Shown: positions 20,831 through 31,824 of the stretch, piece by piece
Numbering within the stretch: the stretch's first letter is position 1
Layout of the letters: each line of letters starts with the position of its first letter
Assembly (NCBI GenBank): GCA_026018925.1
Contig: JAKSZU010000002.1
Span: 54,392,337 to 54,456,336 of the forward strand
Length of the DNA: 64,000 bases
Reading direction: 5' to 3'
Origin: Tupaia tana
Lineage: Eukaryota; Chordata; Mammalia; Scandentia; Tupaiidae
Position numbers and translations under genes: made by a program
Notes under the pieces: generated by a model
What the model saw: only the letters and a program-made list of their open reading frames with translations
Databases searched by the model: none
Told to the model about the DNA's origin: nothing

Positions 20831-22179
20831 TAAATAAAAATATTGAAAGTAGGCTGAAGGTACAACTTTTAAATTCTTGAGGTTAGGATCCTGTGGAGGA
20901 GAAAAATGGATTGCATGGGTTAAACGGGATTTAAAAACTCAATAAAATTAAAGGAGGAACAAATGAAGATAACTTGTTATGAATTGATGGCATGACCAAT
21001 TCCATTCTACTCATTTGACATATCTATAACAAAAACACTTAGAAATAAACTAGATTCTTACGAGAAATAGGAAGATATATCAACCTAATGTCTGGGGTGG
21101 GATGGTGGGAACCACAAGGCAGGGCAGATGTGGAGTAGTGCCCCAGGATTCACCTTCCGCACTCTCTTTTAACTGTCAGTGAATGACATTTTCATTGCTT
21201 TCTGGTCTCTGCAAACATTTGTATGAAGGTCCCTGTTCTACAGAGTTGTCTGAACTTTCTTTCAAATGGGAATCTTGGAACAGGAGAGCTCATGGGCAAG
21301 AACCCATTTCGTAAGGGTGACAGGGTAATTTAGTTTATTCTAAAAGCTGGTGGTGTGCAATGGGGTTGCTTGGGCTGAGAATCCAAAGTCAAACCAGCTC
21401 GGAAGATTTTACAGGCACTGAAGTTAATATTGACCCTAGGCAGGATTCCATCAGAAGATCCAGATAGACTAGGAGAAATGATACTAAGCGGATCCATAAA
21501 GACATTTTTGTAAGAACATAATATCTTCAATTAAACATAATATCTTTAATTCAAGTTAAGAGAACTATGAAGAGCACAGATCAGGCAAATCTCTTCACCT
21601 TTGGCTTTTTTCTGTTTGGGAATATTAGATTTATGATCCCTGATTAAAGCTTTGCATATACCCCACTGAAAATATACCTATGAATTCTGACTCCTGTAGA
21701 CCCTTGGTAGGAAGTAGCAGCTTTTCCAGTCATAAGTTGAAAGATCCTAACGATGTTCTAGAACAGATGATAACTTGAGATCACCTTCAAGAATTAAAAC
21801 CTCTGGTATAACATAACAGAAATCAACTTAAACTGCTTAGTCATAAAAAAGACATCCTTTATAAATAAAAAGATTTGTCTCTAACCAATGGATAAAACCT
21901 GTTTAACTACTACATCTGTGACTGAAATGTAACAGGTAGAAAAAAATTAAGAAAGCTGCAATAAAGTTTTCTAATTAGGACAAAGAAAATTTCAAAGGAA
22001 GCACAGGACACTTCCATTCATTGGTCACCTGTACAGAGCACACATTACATCCTATAGAGAAGCACTAATAAGAACACAAGTCTTACTAATAGACTTCAAC
22101 ACACTGAACTGCTTGTTTGTTAACTGAGATTGGGACCTGGGGACATTTTAGCACAGTGTGTTAATGACATTTTCTTTTC
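20831..22179. other. Non-genic stretch
   Basis: No supported gene. ATAATATCTTCAATTAAACA and ATAATATCTTTAATTCAAGT at 21519-21556 form a small imperfect tandem duplication; otherwise nothing notable. Confidence 0.4.
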
Positions 22180-22187
22180 TTCTTCTT

Positions 22188-22457
22188 TTTTGTTTTTTTT
22201 TTTCTGGGAGGTTTTTGCTATAGAGCACGTGCACTCGCCAGAGAGATTGACAGAGACCAAGAGACAGAAAGCAAGAAATCACCCCCTGGCAGAGAGATGG
22301 TCACACCACAATCCCTTCTCCTCCAGTCTCCTCTTGGGATTTTGGGCAGGCATACACATATGCCTGGCGTGAATTTTAAGCGGCTGGGTCTGGGACTTGA
22401 AGTGTGGTTGACTCTGTGGGAGTCCAGCGATATACCTATTATGCCATCTGCTGTTTC
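22188..22457 (-). mobile_element. Long-form type A SINE, moderately diverged
   Basis: T-rich tail, GGAGGTTTTTGCTATAGAGC, body in reverse, and a head complement CATCTGCTGTTTCC at the right. The palindrome has decayed. Confidence 0.82.
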
Positions 22458-25142
22458 CTACTACTATTTTCTATAGTATACTTGATAATGTAGAAAAAAA
22501 ATAGTCAAAAGTGGACTTGGGCCTGGTTATGTAGATATGGACACATGATAGCCATCTGCCATTTTACAGGACACATTTTTTGGATTCTGACCCATTTTGT
22601 AACCACCCAGAAGAGCCCTGATATCAATATGCACTGGAGAGCAATATGTGCTGTAGAAACCCTACCATTATAACAATCCTGGGAATATCAGGATTGTTGA
22701 AGTACTTGCTGACTTTGAAAGTCTCCCTACCTTACTAAAATCACTTACGCAGCTTCTAAAATAAGGCAGTTTATTGTCAGTGATGGTATAGAATGATATA
22801 AAATGCAGCCAAGGTCCCAGATTTCAGGACTTTGTACTTTTCTTCCCTAAAATGAATCAGTTCTCCTTTGAAGGTAGCTAACTTGGGGCTGAAAAAGCAA
22901 GACAGATCTAGAACACCTTAGCTGATGGGAAGCAATGATACTTGCAGAAATTTCTGAGGTAGAATTAAGAGAGGAAACTAGGCCATTCTTATAAAAATAA
23001 ATTCTTACCACAAAGTGACACAAATTGAGTTTATTCAGGAAGGTTAGTTTCATAATAACAATTAAACATGGATGAAATGAAGTATGCTAAAAGACTATGG
23101 AGGGACACGTGAATTTTCAGTTAAAGAAAAGATAATACGCTTAATGAATAATATTATGAACATTGCACTAAAATTGCTATTGAGGAAAAGTCCTTTTGCA
23201 TTTGCTCAGTAATGAATATCTATTTATCTCAGTTGTCCAGTTTTGGAATTCTCCCCTCCCCAAGTCTCCTTACGTGAAGTTGGTTAGAGTAATAGGCATT
23301 CTGATCTCCTGACATTAAACCATCACTCCTGTTGGCCATAGTATGGCAAAGAATAGCTTCCTCTTACTTGTGATTGACCAATAAGTCTGCTTTTGAGTTA
23401 ACAAGCTCAGGAAGACAACTACCCTGATACTTAGCAGCAAAGCTGCAGGACTACTATAAAAAAGGTTGACTGCTCCTGCAGTCAAACAGGGCTTTGCACT
23501 TGTCATATCTGTGCTAGTTGGATACTGCCCTAAGATTCATTTCGTCTACTCCATCTTTTCCACCAAGAACCTTGCCATTAGTGGAGAGCGAGTGTGAAAA
23601 CAGACTAACCATGGTGCATATGGTACATTACATTCATTCTAAGGTTGAGCATTTCCAGATTAAGAAACTACTTTACCAGATTAAGAAACTACTCTACTCT
23701 ACTTAGACCAAAATATACTTAATTTAGGTGGAGCATTCAGGTGTGTCATGACAGTTGAAATAGATTACTTTAATATCACTACTTGATTTGTAGTTATCCT
23801 TACTAATATGGAAAGAAACTGTCCACTCTCGTGGGCGTTCTAAGGACTGACATACACTGCGGCACAGACAGGTTGGGACTGGATCAGTTAATAGAGGGTA
23901 ACATTACACACTCTTGGCACCCTATAATCTGGAGCTTACTGGTAGCTGCCTTAGTGGTAACATAAGGAGTCAGAAAGACTGACCGCAGACTGACTGGAAG
24001 AGGACAGTGGCTGGTGGCAGAGTACGTGTGTGGTGGAGCCCTTACTTCATTCCACCACCCTTTGTGAAATGTTAGGGGAAAAGGAAAACTTGTAGAGATA
24101 CTCTTCTCACAGAAAAGAGTTGGATTGTGAGGGTGTCATGGTATAGAAATATGAAAATGCAAGAAAAACTGTGATTGTGAAGTTAGAAAAATTCTTCTAA
24201 TTCTCATTAGACTAAAAAACTTGGCACATAGATAACTAATCAAATTTTGAAAAACAAGAAGGACTATTGTAGGAAGCCTATAATCTTGTTCCTACTGATT
24301 TCACTGTCCATTGATTTCTGGAAGACTGGAATAGCATAAGAGAGGAAGTATTGATAAAAGTAGTAGTATGAGTAATTAATATTACAAAAAGGCAGCACTA
24401 GTAGAGATTTGTTTCTTTCTATTTTTAAATTTTAAAGGAAAAATTTTTTTGGAGGAAAGTGTGCATATGTCATTTTTTTTTCCAGATAGAAGGTGTGAGG
24501 TATGTGGATTAATTAAAATTGCTTGTTTGAAGATTGTTTTAAAGGTGACAAAAATAAGGACAATTGTTAGAAAAAAATTTCAACACATGTAACTGAATTG
24601 CTTGATTTGGAACATATAATTGTGTTTTTAAATTGGGGAAGACTTTTTTTCTTTGTGTAATATTTTTGAAAGCCCTAAAAGCAATTTGTTATTTTGAAAT
24701 TGTGAAATATGTGGTTACTTGCTCTGAGCCTCCAAAAAGAAAAAGTAAATTTAGTTTATTTGAAATATTTTTACTGGTTTGTACTTTCTAATTTATTTGA
24801 TTTGTTTTTAAAGAAAAATGCAAGATTAAACATTATTCTGTACTCCAATGTTAAGCATATTATAATTATAGAATTTTGAACTATGAAGTTCCTTGTGCAA
24901 ATCAAATATATACATATTATGAAAATGCCAGGAAAAAACAGCCAAAAATGGACTTGGGCATATATATATTTATAATTTTTAAGATATTAACAGTTGTTTT
25001 CACTGAGCAGAAACTATAAACATCTAATTCAGAAACACAAGTTGTTGATAAAATTATAATCTGTAATATTTAAATTGTTTGGAAACAGATTATTTTGAAA
25101 AAAAATTAACTACTACAATTTTAATTAAATTACCTTTATATC
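22458..25142. other. Long non-genic stretch with one promoter-like module
   Basis: 2.7 kb without a supported reading frame. A CCAAT/TATA arrangement at 23376-23460 is listed separately. A 22-bp unit is tandemly duplicated at about 23653-23696 (CCAGATTAAGAAACTACT twice). 24400-25140 is very AT-rich. Confidence 0.4.
23376..23490 (+). promoter_or_regulatory. Promoter-like CCAAT + TATA module of unknown origin
   Basis: GACCAAT at 23376-23382 is followed about 75 bp later by CTATAAAAAAGG (23454-23465) and a GC-richer segment beginning near 23480. The spacing is that of a pol II core promoter, and it could be the U3/R part of a decayed LTR. No downstream gene is visible. Confidence 0.3.
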
Positions 25143-25220
25143 TATTGGGTCATTAGAAAAGTCATGACACTTTTTTTTTTTTATGGAAAAATACGCCAGG
25201 ACTTTCCCAATGACCTAATA
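25143..25220. mobile_element. 78-bp palindromic MITE (MADE-like)
   Basis: TATTGGGTCATTAGAAAAGTC at the left pairs with TATTAGGTCATTGGGAAAGTC read from the right end, with an AT-rich loop between. TA at both ends fits mariner-type insertion. Related copies lie at 26232 and 29400. Confidence 0.65.
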
Positions 25221-25506
25221 CATATAAAGACATATAAAGCACACATCATAAAAGCATGACCAGCATTAGAAAATTTCACTATAATTTCTTTAAGAAAATA
25301 AAATAAAATAAATATGTTTGAGTTTGGTTATTGAGCATAGTTTGGTCTAAGATTTTTTACTTTGAGTAAATAGAGATAATTTTTAGCTTATTTAACATGT
25401 TTGAGTCACCACAAGACTTCAAATTCTGATACCAAACTAAAATTTAAAGTGTTTTACTATGTAAGATAAACCAATCGAACTTGGTATAATTAGACTGTTA
25501 CTTCTT

Positions 25507-25770
25507 TTTTTTTTTTTTTTTGGAGAGATTTTCGCTATAGGGCACGTGCGCTCGCCAGACAGAGAGAGACATAGAGACAGAAAGTGAGAAATCACCCCCG
25601 AGGGGGGATGGCCATGCTGCAATCCCTTCTCCTCCATTCTCCTCTCGGGATTTTGGGCACGCACGCACACACACCCGGCGTGAGTTTTAAGCCACCGGGT
25701 CTGGGACGTGAACTGCGGTAGACCACGTGGGAGTCCAGCAACATAGCCATTACGCTAACTGCTGGTTCCC
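25507..25770 (-). mobile_element. Long-form type A SINE, very well preserved
   Basis: A perfect duplication TAGACTGTTACTTCTT at 25491-25506 and 25771-25786 brackets it. The body keeps many CpG sites (GCACGTGCGCTCGCC, CACACCCGGCGTGAG), so it is among the youngest copies here. Confidence 0.95.
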
Positions 25771-25786
25771 TAGACTGTTACTTCTT

Positions 25787-26231
25787 GAAAGAGTAAGTAT
25801 GCCAGGAAGAAATGATTTCTACCTTTGCTTTACTGGAGACTGTGTGGGAAGAGGATGGGAGATGGAGGAGAGTGAGAGGAATCAAGGAGAAAAATAGAGA
25901 AGCAAGACATTTAAGGGACACAGAAATGGAGGATTATTTGTTGATGTTAATGTGTATGGTATCTTCCACTGGACTAGTGTGAAGTATATTCATGTTGGGT
26001 AATTCATTTTACAAGTTGTAGTGCTGTACAGTGATTGAATATATAAAATAAATTGAAATAATAAAAAAATTTAAAAAGACCAATTAAAAAAAGTATCTTA
26101 ATATGTGAAGTATTGTGGAGAGTAGAGTATATTCTAAAGGAAAGGAGAGGGTAGAAGTTGAGGACCCTACTGAATCTTGGTCACTAGAACCAGTGCTGCT
26201 TTTAACCTACTAGCAGAGCTGGCTATGTAAA
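25787..26231. other. Non-genic stretch with a repeat shared with 9180-9560
   Basis: 25890-26050 parallels 9365-9540: both contain GGAGAAAAATAGAGA, a GATGATAATGTGTA-like phrase, CTGGACTAGTGTGAAGTATATTCATGTTGG-like text in pieces, and ACAAGTT/ACAAGCT before an ATGATTGAAT-like end. This is an unnamed ancient interspersed repeat, in the same orientation at both places. Confidence 0.5.
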
Positions 26232-26311
26232 TATTAGTCATTGGAAAAGTCATGGTGTATTTTTCTATGTATTTCTATGCAAAAATACATTATAATTTTT
26301 CTGATGACCAT
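26232..26311. mobile_element. About 80-bp palindromic MITE (MADE-like)
   Basis: The left arm TATTAGTCATTGGAAAAGTC pairs with the right arm near 26290-26310 (TTTTTCTGATGACCA). It is the same family as 25143-25220 but more diverged. Confidence 0.55.
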
Positions 26312-26361
26312 TGGGTTTCTGGTGCCAATAGCAAAATGAAAACATGATACCCCTTTTTAAA

Positions 26362-26541
26362 TTTAGTTTTATTTGTTAATATTATTTTTACATTTGATCA
26401 GAGAGAGACAGAGAGAGACAGAGAGAGTGAGAGAATAGGAAAGTGAGAAAGCAAGCCTCCAGGTCCCAGACTCGAACTCAACTGCAGTTGGCCATGTGGG
26501 AGTCCAGCACTCTTAACTGTCATACCACCTGCTGGCCCCAG
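26362..26541 (-). mobile_element. Short-form type A SINE
   Basis: Reverse order of tail, CAGAGAGAGACAGAGAG-rich run, GAAAGCAAGCCTCCAGG, and the head complement CACCTGCTGGCCCC. The flanks CATGATACCCCTTTTTAAA and CATGGGCCCCTTTTTTAAA are a diverged target-site duplication. Confidence 0.8.
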
Positions 26542-26904
26542 CATGGGCCCCTTTTTTAAAAACTAGGAAAAAAGTGCCAGTGAAAGGTTCTAAATTACAT
26601 AGCTTGTTTCTTTATTCCACAGACTCTCTCTTGATTGTTACGTTTTTTTTTTATTTAATATTTGATGTTGTTTAAGTAAAAACAAAAAAATTAAGTTATT
26701 AGCACAAATATTATTCCCAATTTTAAATGCATAATGTCAGTTTTAAATGCAAATATGAGCATTTAATTTGTATGCAGAATCACTAAAGTGATGTAATTTG
26801 TATTTTACACATGCATATATATAAATATGTTTTGTTCTTGCCAAAACAGTAAAACACACCTGCTTGCAGTAATTCAAATGTTTTAATTTTACTTATTTTT
26901 AAAG
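26542..26904. other. AT-rich non-genic stretch
   Basis: Nothing recognised; about 360 bp of AT-rich DNA between two SINEs. Confidence 0.35.
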
Positions 26905-27153
26905 TCACTTATTTATTAAGAGTGAGCAAGAAAGAGAGAGAGAGAGGGACAGAGAGAAGTATCCTCATATCCTCAACAGAGTTTCACATGGAGATCTCAC
27001 CCTTACCCAAGAAGACCCAGACTTCCCAGTCAGCCAGTAGCATGCACACACATGTAGGTACATACAGGTTGACCAGGGAACCAATCCTTAATTTTTCAAA
27101 AGGATATAGCATTGTTTGAGCAGTGCTTTACCACTGTACCACCAAAGGACCCT
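26905..27153 (-). mobile_element. Type B SINE, diverged
   Basis: Landmarks in reverse: a GA-rich run at 26930-26957, GAGATCTCACCCTTACCC, GTAGCATGCACACACATG, and GCTTTACCACTGTACCACC at the head. Confidence 0.6.
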
Positions 27154-28049
27154 CATTTTACTCCCTGATACATGAAACATATAGGTTACTCTATCTTCCT
27201 TCTTTTTCCTTTCCTTCTCTGTGATTTTCAGTGTAAGTCGTTGGTTAATACAGGGAAATAAGACAAATAGGAAAGATAGAATAGAGGTCCTTTGTCATTA
27301 CTTCTAGAATACCTTTGTCTTCTTTCTGAGTTCTGGATTGAATGGGAAATGTAGCCTTGGGGACTGTCAATGCCTGTGTTTACTCAGCCCTGGGTACGGG
27401 ATGCTTATCCTGTACTTTGAATGTTAGTGGACATCCGTTTCCAGTCCATTGGAATTTGGCACTGATGGAATCCTTCAATGCTATTAAGCAAATAGGACAA
27501 TAAGAAATGACCTATCTACAAATTGTATTTTTGCTCATGCACTATTGTTCTGTGAGATTTCACTTACAAAACAGAAGTTTAAAAATAAGAAGAAGAAATC
27601 AAAGATGGTGGCAGTAGAGCATAAACTCCAGAGCAAGGCTCTTCTGAGATTGGCTTCTTATACACTTGCTCTAAGTCCATGAAGCCAGCCTTGCTGTGAT
27701 AGACAATTTGTTCATATGGCACCATGAGCTTTATACTCGCTCCCCTAAGTGTAGCAGGTCTTCCAGACCTGGGGCTCTGCCAAAGGAAGGCCTAAGGGGA
27801 AACATGAACACTATACATAGCACTAGCTCCTTAGCAGAAAAGTGAGAACTCCCAGACCTCAGGATGATCTGCCTCTGTGGAAGAGCATATCAGGGTAGAG
27901 GGAATAGGGGAAATGAAGGGCTGATGCTACTTTATTCTTCACTCCTAAACAAGGCCTCTCCTTTTACCCCAAAACTAGGCCTCTCATTTTTAAAAAATCT
28001 TGACATTAAGTGCCCAATTTGATTGAAACATGTTGGTAGAAAGGGAGAT
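27154..28049. other. Non-genic stretch
   Basis: About 900 bp without a recognised gene or repeat. Confidence 0.35.
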
Positions 28050-28490
28050 TAACATTAGACTCACGTGGGGTGTTTCAAAATTTTCAATGCTCAGGCCACT
28101 GTCCAGACTGTGAAATTAGTCATCAGAATGTCAGGGGAAGGGGTTGGGACAACCTTAAATTTGTCCAGATGATTACAAAGTGCAGATAAGGTTAAGAACC
28201 ACTACTCCGCTGTTACCACTTCTTGCTACTCACGAAGTATGGTCCCTGCTTCATAATCATTTGTATTAGAATAGCCTGGAAGTTTGCTAGAAACACAGAA
28301 ACTTAGGCCCCAGGACTACTGAGTTGAGTCAGAATCTGCATTTTTAATTTGTAACTTAATTTTGAATAGGATGGCTGCAGCCCAGTGAGCCATTTGTAGG
28401 AACTTGAAATTGGCTCCTCTGTTTTCCTGTAGACTACTAGTTTTCAACCTTGGCTATATATTGGAATCACCTGTTTCATTCTAGGACTAA
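28050..28490 (+). repeat. Cluster of MER5-type hAT fragments
   Basis: At least two, perhaps three, pieces: 28055-28205 ends AAGGTTAAGAACCACTACTC; 28235-28440 contains GAAACTTAGGCCCCAGGACTACTGAG-like text in MER5 order with TCAGAATCTGCATTTTTAA; 28440-28490 restarts with TTTTCAACCTTGGCTATATA. All on the + strand. Confidence 0.65.
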
Positions 28491-28646
28491 GTGCATGAGT
28501 GCATTAAATTTATTTTTATATTTACTATTTTTTTAAATCAAAATCATAGTTTGATTGGATTATTTTGATCAGCTTTGCTCTACTAATAACTAATATCAGT
28601 AAGATTTATGTTAGTGCTGAGAAATTTGTAATATATAAACATGATT

Positions 28647-28800
28647 TTTTTTGGAGAGTTTTTTTTTTTTTTTTTTTTGCTATAGGGCGTGTGTACTCAC
28701 CAGAAAGACAGAGAGACAGAGAGACAGAAAGTGAGAAATCACCCTCCCCCCCACCAGGAAGGATAACCACTCCACAATCCCCTCTCCAGACTCCTGGGAG
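28647..28800 (-). mobile_element. Type A SINE lacking its head
   Basis: The 3' half is present (T-rich tail, GCTATAGGGCGTGTGTACTC, AGACAGAAAGTGAGAAATCACC) but homology stops near CAATCCCCTCTCCAGACTCC, so the tRNA-like head and upper body are absent: a 5'-truncated insertion. Confidence 0.75.
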
Positions 28801-28919
28801 ATTTCCTGAAATTATTTTTGGAACCTTCTACTATATTCTTAATAATAATATATTTTCATTCACAAAGACTCTATCTTATTCTCAGATTGATAAAACTTGA
28901 TTCACTGACACAGAGAAGT

Positions 28920-29175
28920 TTCTTAACTGATTGTGTCATAGTGTGTGGTTAAGAGGTGGTCCTATAGCCAGACTACCTACGTTCATATCTTAGCTCCATT
29001 CTTTTCTGGTTGTGTAAACCTTGACAAATTACTAATTTTCCTCACCTGTAGAAATGGGGTGAGACCTTCGTCATAGGACAGTAGCCATTAGTCAATGCGT
29101 TGGTATACACAAAACACTTAGACCACTGCTTGGCCCACAGCAAGAGCTCCAGAAGCGTTTGCTCCTCTTATTATT
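28920..29175 (+). repeat. MIR SINE fragment
   Basis: TGTGTAAACCTTGACAAATTAC, TTTTCCTCACCTGTAGAAATG, then CACTTAGACCACTGCTTGGCCC and CAGCAAGAGCTCC follow MIR order. Confidence 0.7.
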
Positions 29176-29399
29176 TCCCTGAGGTTACGAGTTACAGAAT
29201 GAAAACTTTTGTTTTTGTCTTCATTTTCTTTCCTCTACATTCCTTTTGTTTAATTTGGTGCTCATCTTGATACTGGATGCTTTTCTGAAATGTCTGAAGA
29301 GTCTTAACTGTTCTTAAGAGTGAGTCACTAAAAAGTAGCTTGGGAATTATATATATGTGCACCACACTGCTTGTCTCAGGGGAGTCACTGTAGAATTGA

Positions 29400-29466
29400 T
29401 CAGGTCATCGGAGGAGTCATGACTAATTTTTGCATAGAAAAATGTTATGACTTTTCTGACATTTTA
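29400..29466. mobile_element. Palindromic MITE (MADE-like)
   Basis: Left arm TCAGGTCATCGGAGGAGTCA and right arm TGACTTTTCTGACATTTTAT pair around a GCATAGAAAAATG centre. It is the third copy of the small hairpin family seen at 25143 and 26232 and is followed by a TA microsatellite. Confidence 0.55.
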
Positions 29467-29528
29467 TATATATATATTATATATATATGTATATATATAT
29501 AATATATATATATAATATATATATATAT
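29464..29528. repeat. (TA)n microsatellite
   Basis: About 65 bp of nearly pure TA with small interruptions; able to form cruciform structures. The tyrosine/isoleucine-rich frame across it is not a gene. Confidence 0.9.
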
Positions 29529-29819
29529 CCTACTCCCTTTTTCTTTTATTGTAGGTTTCCAAAAATCTCTTTTATTTAAACTGCTCAGTTTCTCCAGAAA
29601 AGAATTCTGGGAGCAATTAAAGGCACTGGAGTCCAATAGTTCAATATATATATTTTAATTAATTAATCTGTATTTCAATCTTGCCATAGTCCTGTATCCT
29701 TCTGCCTGGACTCTCTCTGTTTCCTAAAAGAACATATTTTTTCATTTTGTCTTTTTGTTTCTCATCCGCTTTCAATGCATCCGCTCGCTTTCATGTATCA
29801 CTTTTATAAATGCTGAAGG

Positions 29820-30265
29820 AAGTGGCCAATGCCCTGTGACAGGCATGGCTGCATTTTCCTGTTGAGTTCCCTAAATTTTAAGCCTCCAGGATCACTTGAT
29901 CTGAACCCAAACCTGACAGGTGGTGGTTTAACAACTGCTTTAGCACCTCCAAAACATGTACTTATTGAAGTGTTGGTTTGCAAAGCTTCAAGCTTCAAGA
30001 AGATACTCATTCCTACCTTACTCAGATTCAGCAGTATCAAAATTCCTATCCTGGAAAGGTTGGTCTTGATTCTTTACATTGTAACTGACCAGAATCGAAC
30101 TCAAGCTCACCTCTCAAAATCCATGGAAGAATTGACAACCAAGCTTTGAGAGTAGTTGGGTCTTACAAGCAGCCATGACCAGGTATTTTAATGCAAACTG
30201 TCTCATATTTAATACTTTATATGTCACCATCATTGTATTGTGTTTTCTCAATAAAGACTTGAATA
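29820..30265 (+). pseudogene. Tail of an unidentified processed-gene-like sequence
   Basis: One frame (29985-30172) reads as a coding C-terminus, including THSYLTQIQQYQNSYPGK and later SPLKIHGRIDNQALRVVG and SYKQP before a TGA, with one in-frame stop. Another frame upstream reads PPGSLDLNPNLTGGG, so the frame shifts near 29960. AATAAA at 30250 suggests a 3' end. I do not recognise the parent gene; no A-tail or duplication is obvious, so a decayed last exon is also possible. Confidence 0.4.
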
Positions 30266-30732
30266 TGAGTCACCAATATTTTATGAGTTTTCCATATTAT
30301 ATCTTCCACCAACATACAAGATAAACCTACTTGTTTGATTTTAGTCCAAAAATATGTGAGGGAAGAGTTTTACTTGGCCCAGCTTTAATGAGGTATCCAC
30401 TCATAGGCCAATCAACTGGGGCCACAGGGCCATGGGGTAGGGTCAGGTAAGAATATGACATCTCCCTAGGGACTGCCCCTTTTGGATGGGGTAGTTGTAG
30501 TGATAGTGGTGTGTTCTTGGAAAAAGTTTCAGAGCATTTTTTTTCTTAGTTAAAAATACAATTAATGCTATGTTCCTTATACACATCTACTTCAGGAAAA
30601 TACACGTTCCATTATCATTTCACACTCTTCAATCTTTTAACTCTGAAATAACCAGCTTATATCAATAAGGCTGATAGCTCACTTTCAAAACAGAAATCTG
30701 ACAGTGCTTATTAACTTTGATATTTTCAAAAG
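30266..30732. other. Non-genic stretch
   Basis: No supported gene; sequence near 30350-30520 has repeat-like flavour but no family assignment. Confidence 0.35.
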
Positions 30733-31005
30733 GGGGACCAGCAGGTGTTAAAATGTTTACATCACTGAACTCCCATGTAGTCAACCACGGTTCAAGTCTT
30801 GGACCTAGTGTCTTAAAACTCACACTGGGTACATATATATTTGTGCCCAAAATCCTGAGATGAGTATGGAGACGGGATTGTGGTGTAGCCCTCCCTGCTG
30901 GGGAAGAGGGAGGATGATTTCTGGCTTTCTGTCTCTCTATCTCTGTCTATTTCTCTGGTGAGTGCAAGTGCCCTATAGCAAAAATCTCTTTCTGAAAAAA
31001 AGGAA
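30733..31005 (+). mobile_element. Long-form type A SINE, diverged
   Basis: Head GGGGACCAGCAGGTGTTAAAATG, box B-like GGTTCAAGTCT, body and CCCTATAGCAAAAATCTCT end. Sequence decay is greater than in its neighbour at 31107. Confidence 0.82.
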
Positions 31006-31106
31006 GGGTCTCTTATAGTATCAGTGACCAGAAGAATAAACAAGAGAGTCAAGGATGTTAAATAGAAAAATACTTTTGACCTAATAGATTTCAAGAAATA
31101 TTTTGG

Positions 31107-31381
31107 GGAACCAGCAGTTAGCGTAATGGCTATGTCGTTGGACTCCCACATAGTCGACCGCGGTTCGCGTCCCGGACCTGGTGGCTTAAAACTCACACCG
31201 GGCGTGTGTGCGTGCGTGCCCAAGATCCCGAGAGGAGAATGGAGGAGAAGGGATTGCGGCGTGACCATCCCCCCTGGGGGGTGATTTCTCGCTTTCTGTC
31301 TCTACGTCTCTCTCTGTCTGTCTGGCGAGCGCACGCGCCCTATAGCGAAAAACCTCTCCAAAAATACAAACAAACAAACAA
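31107..31381 (+). mobile_element. Long-form type A SINE, youngest-looking copy
   Basis: A perfect duplication AAGAAATATTTTGG (31093-31106 and 31382-31395) brackets it. It keeps nearly every CpG expected of the family (GTCGACCGCGGTTCGCGTCCC, CTCGCTTTC, GGCGAGCGCACGCGCCC), the 12-14 bp C/G palindrome, and a CAAA-rich tail. CpG decay is fast in mammals, so its retention points to recent insertion. Confidence 0.95.
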
Positions 31382-31489
31382 AAGAAATATTTTGGAGAGT
31401 GGTAGGGAAAGTTCAACCTAGAATTAGAATCACTTTGAAATATAATAGATAGCCATCAGCTAAGCTGCTAAAGTAATTTTTGACACTCT

Positions 31490-31545
31490 AACACACACAC
31501 ACACACACACATACACAAACACATGCACACACACATACATACAGG
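31490..31545. repeat. (CA)n microsatellite
   Basis: About 20 bp of pure CA followed by imperfect CA/ACAT repeats. Confidence 0.85.
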
Positions 31546-31644
31546 AAAGGTCTTTGGAAAGTTGTGAAAAATGTGTATTCTGTTAAAAACTATAAATGAT
31601 TTCCAACATATTTGGAATTACTTAATTTTATTTGTTATTATTAT

Positions 31645-31677
31645 AATTTTAAAAAATTTGCTATAGAGCACATGCAC

Positions 31678-31732
<55 letters not shown>

Positions 31733-31824
31733 TGAGAAAGCAAGTTGCCAGGTTTGGGACTTGAACTGCAGTCAGTTATGTGGGAATCCAGTGCCTAAAC
31801 CACCACGTCACCTACTGGCTCCCC
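31645..31824 (-). mobile_element. Type A SINE (short, hybrid end) with (GA)n expansion
   Basis: In reverse it joins the long-form end TTTGCTATAGAGCACATGCACTC to the short-form GAAAGCAAGTTGCCAGG and head, with an uninterrupted (GA) run of about 46 bp (31683-31728) between. The junction suggests the short and long forms share ends. Confidence 0.75.

Noticed and set aside
22505-24960. A phrase (AAAAATGGACTTGGGC-like) found near 22505 and 24940 as ends of one large element
   Set aside because: The shared text is only about 15 bases and the flanks do not continue the match, so chance or a small old repeat is likelier.
31117-31190. tRNA gene in the SINE head
   Set aside because: Box A and box B are present, but the arms do not form a proper cloverleaf and the sequence continues into the SINE body. 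It is a tRNA-derived promoter, not a tRNA gene.
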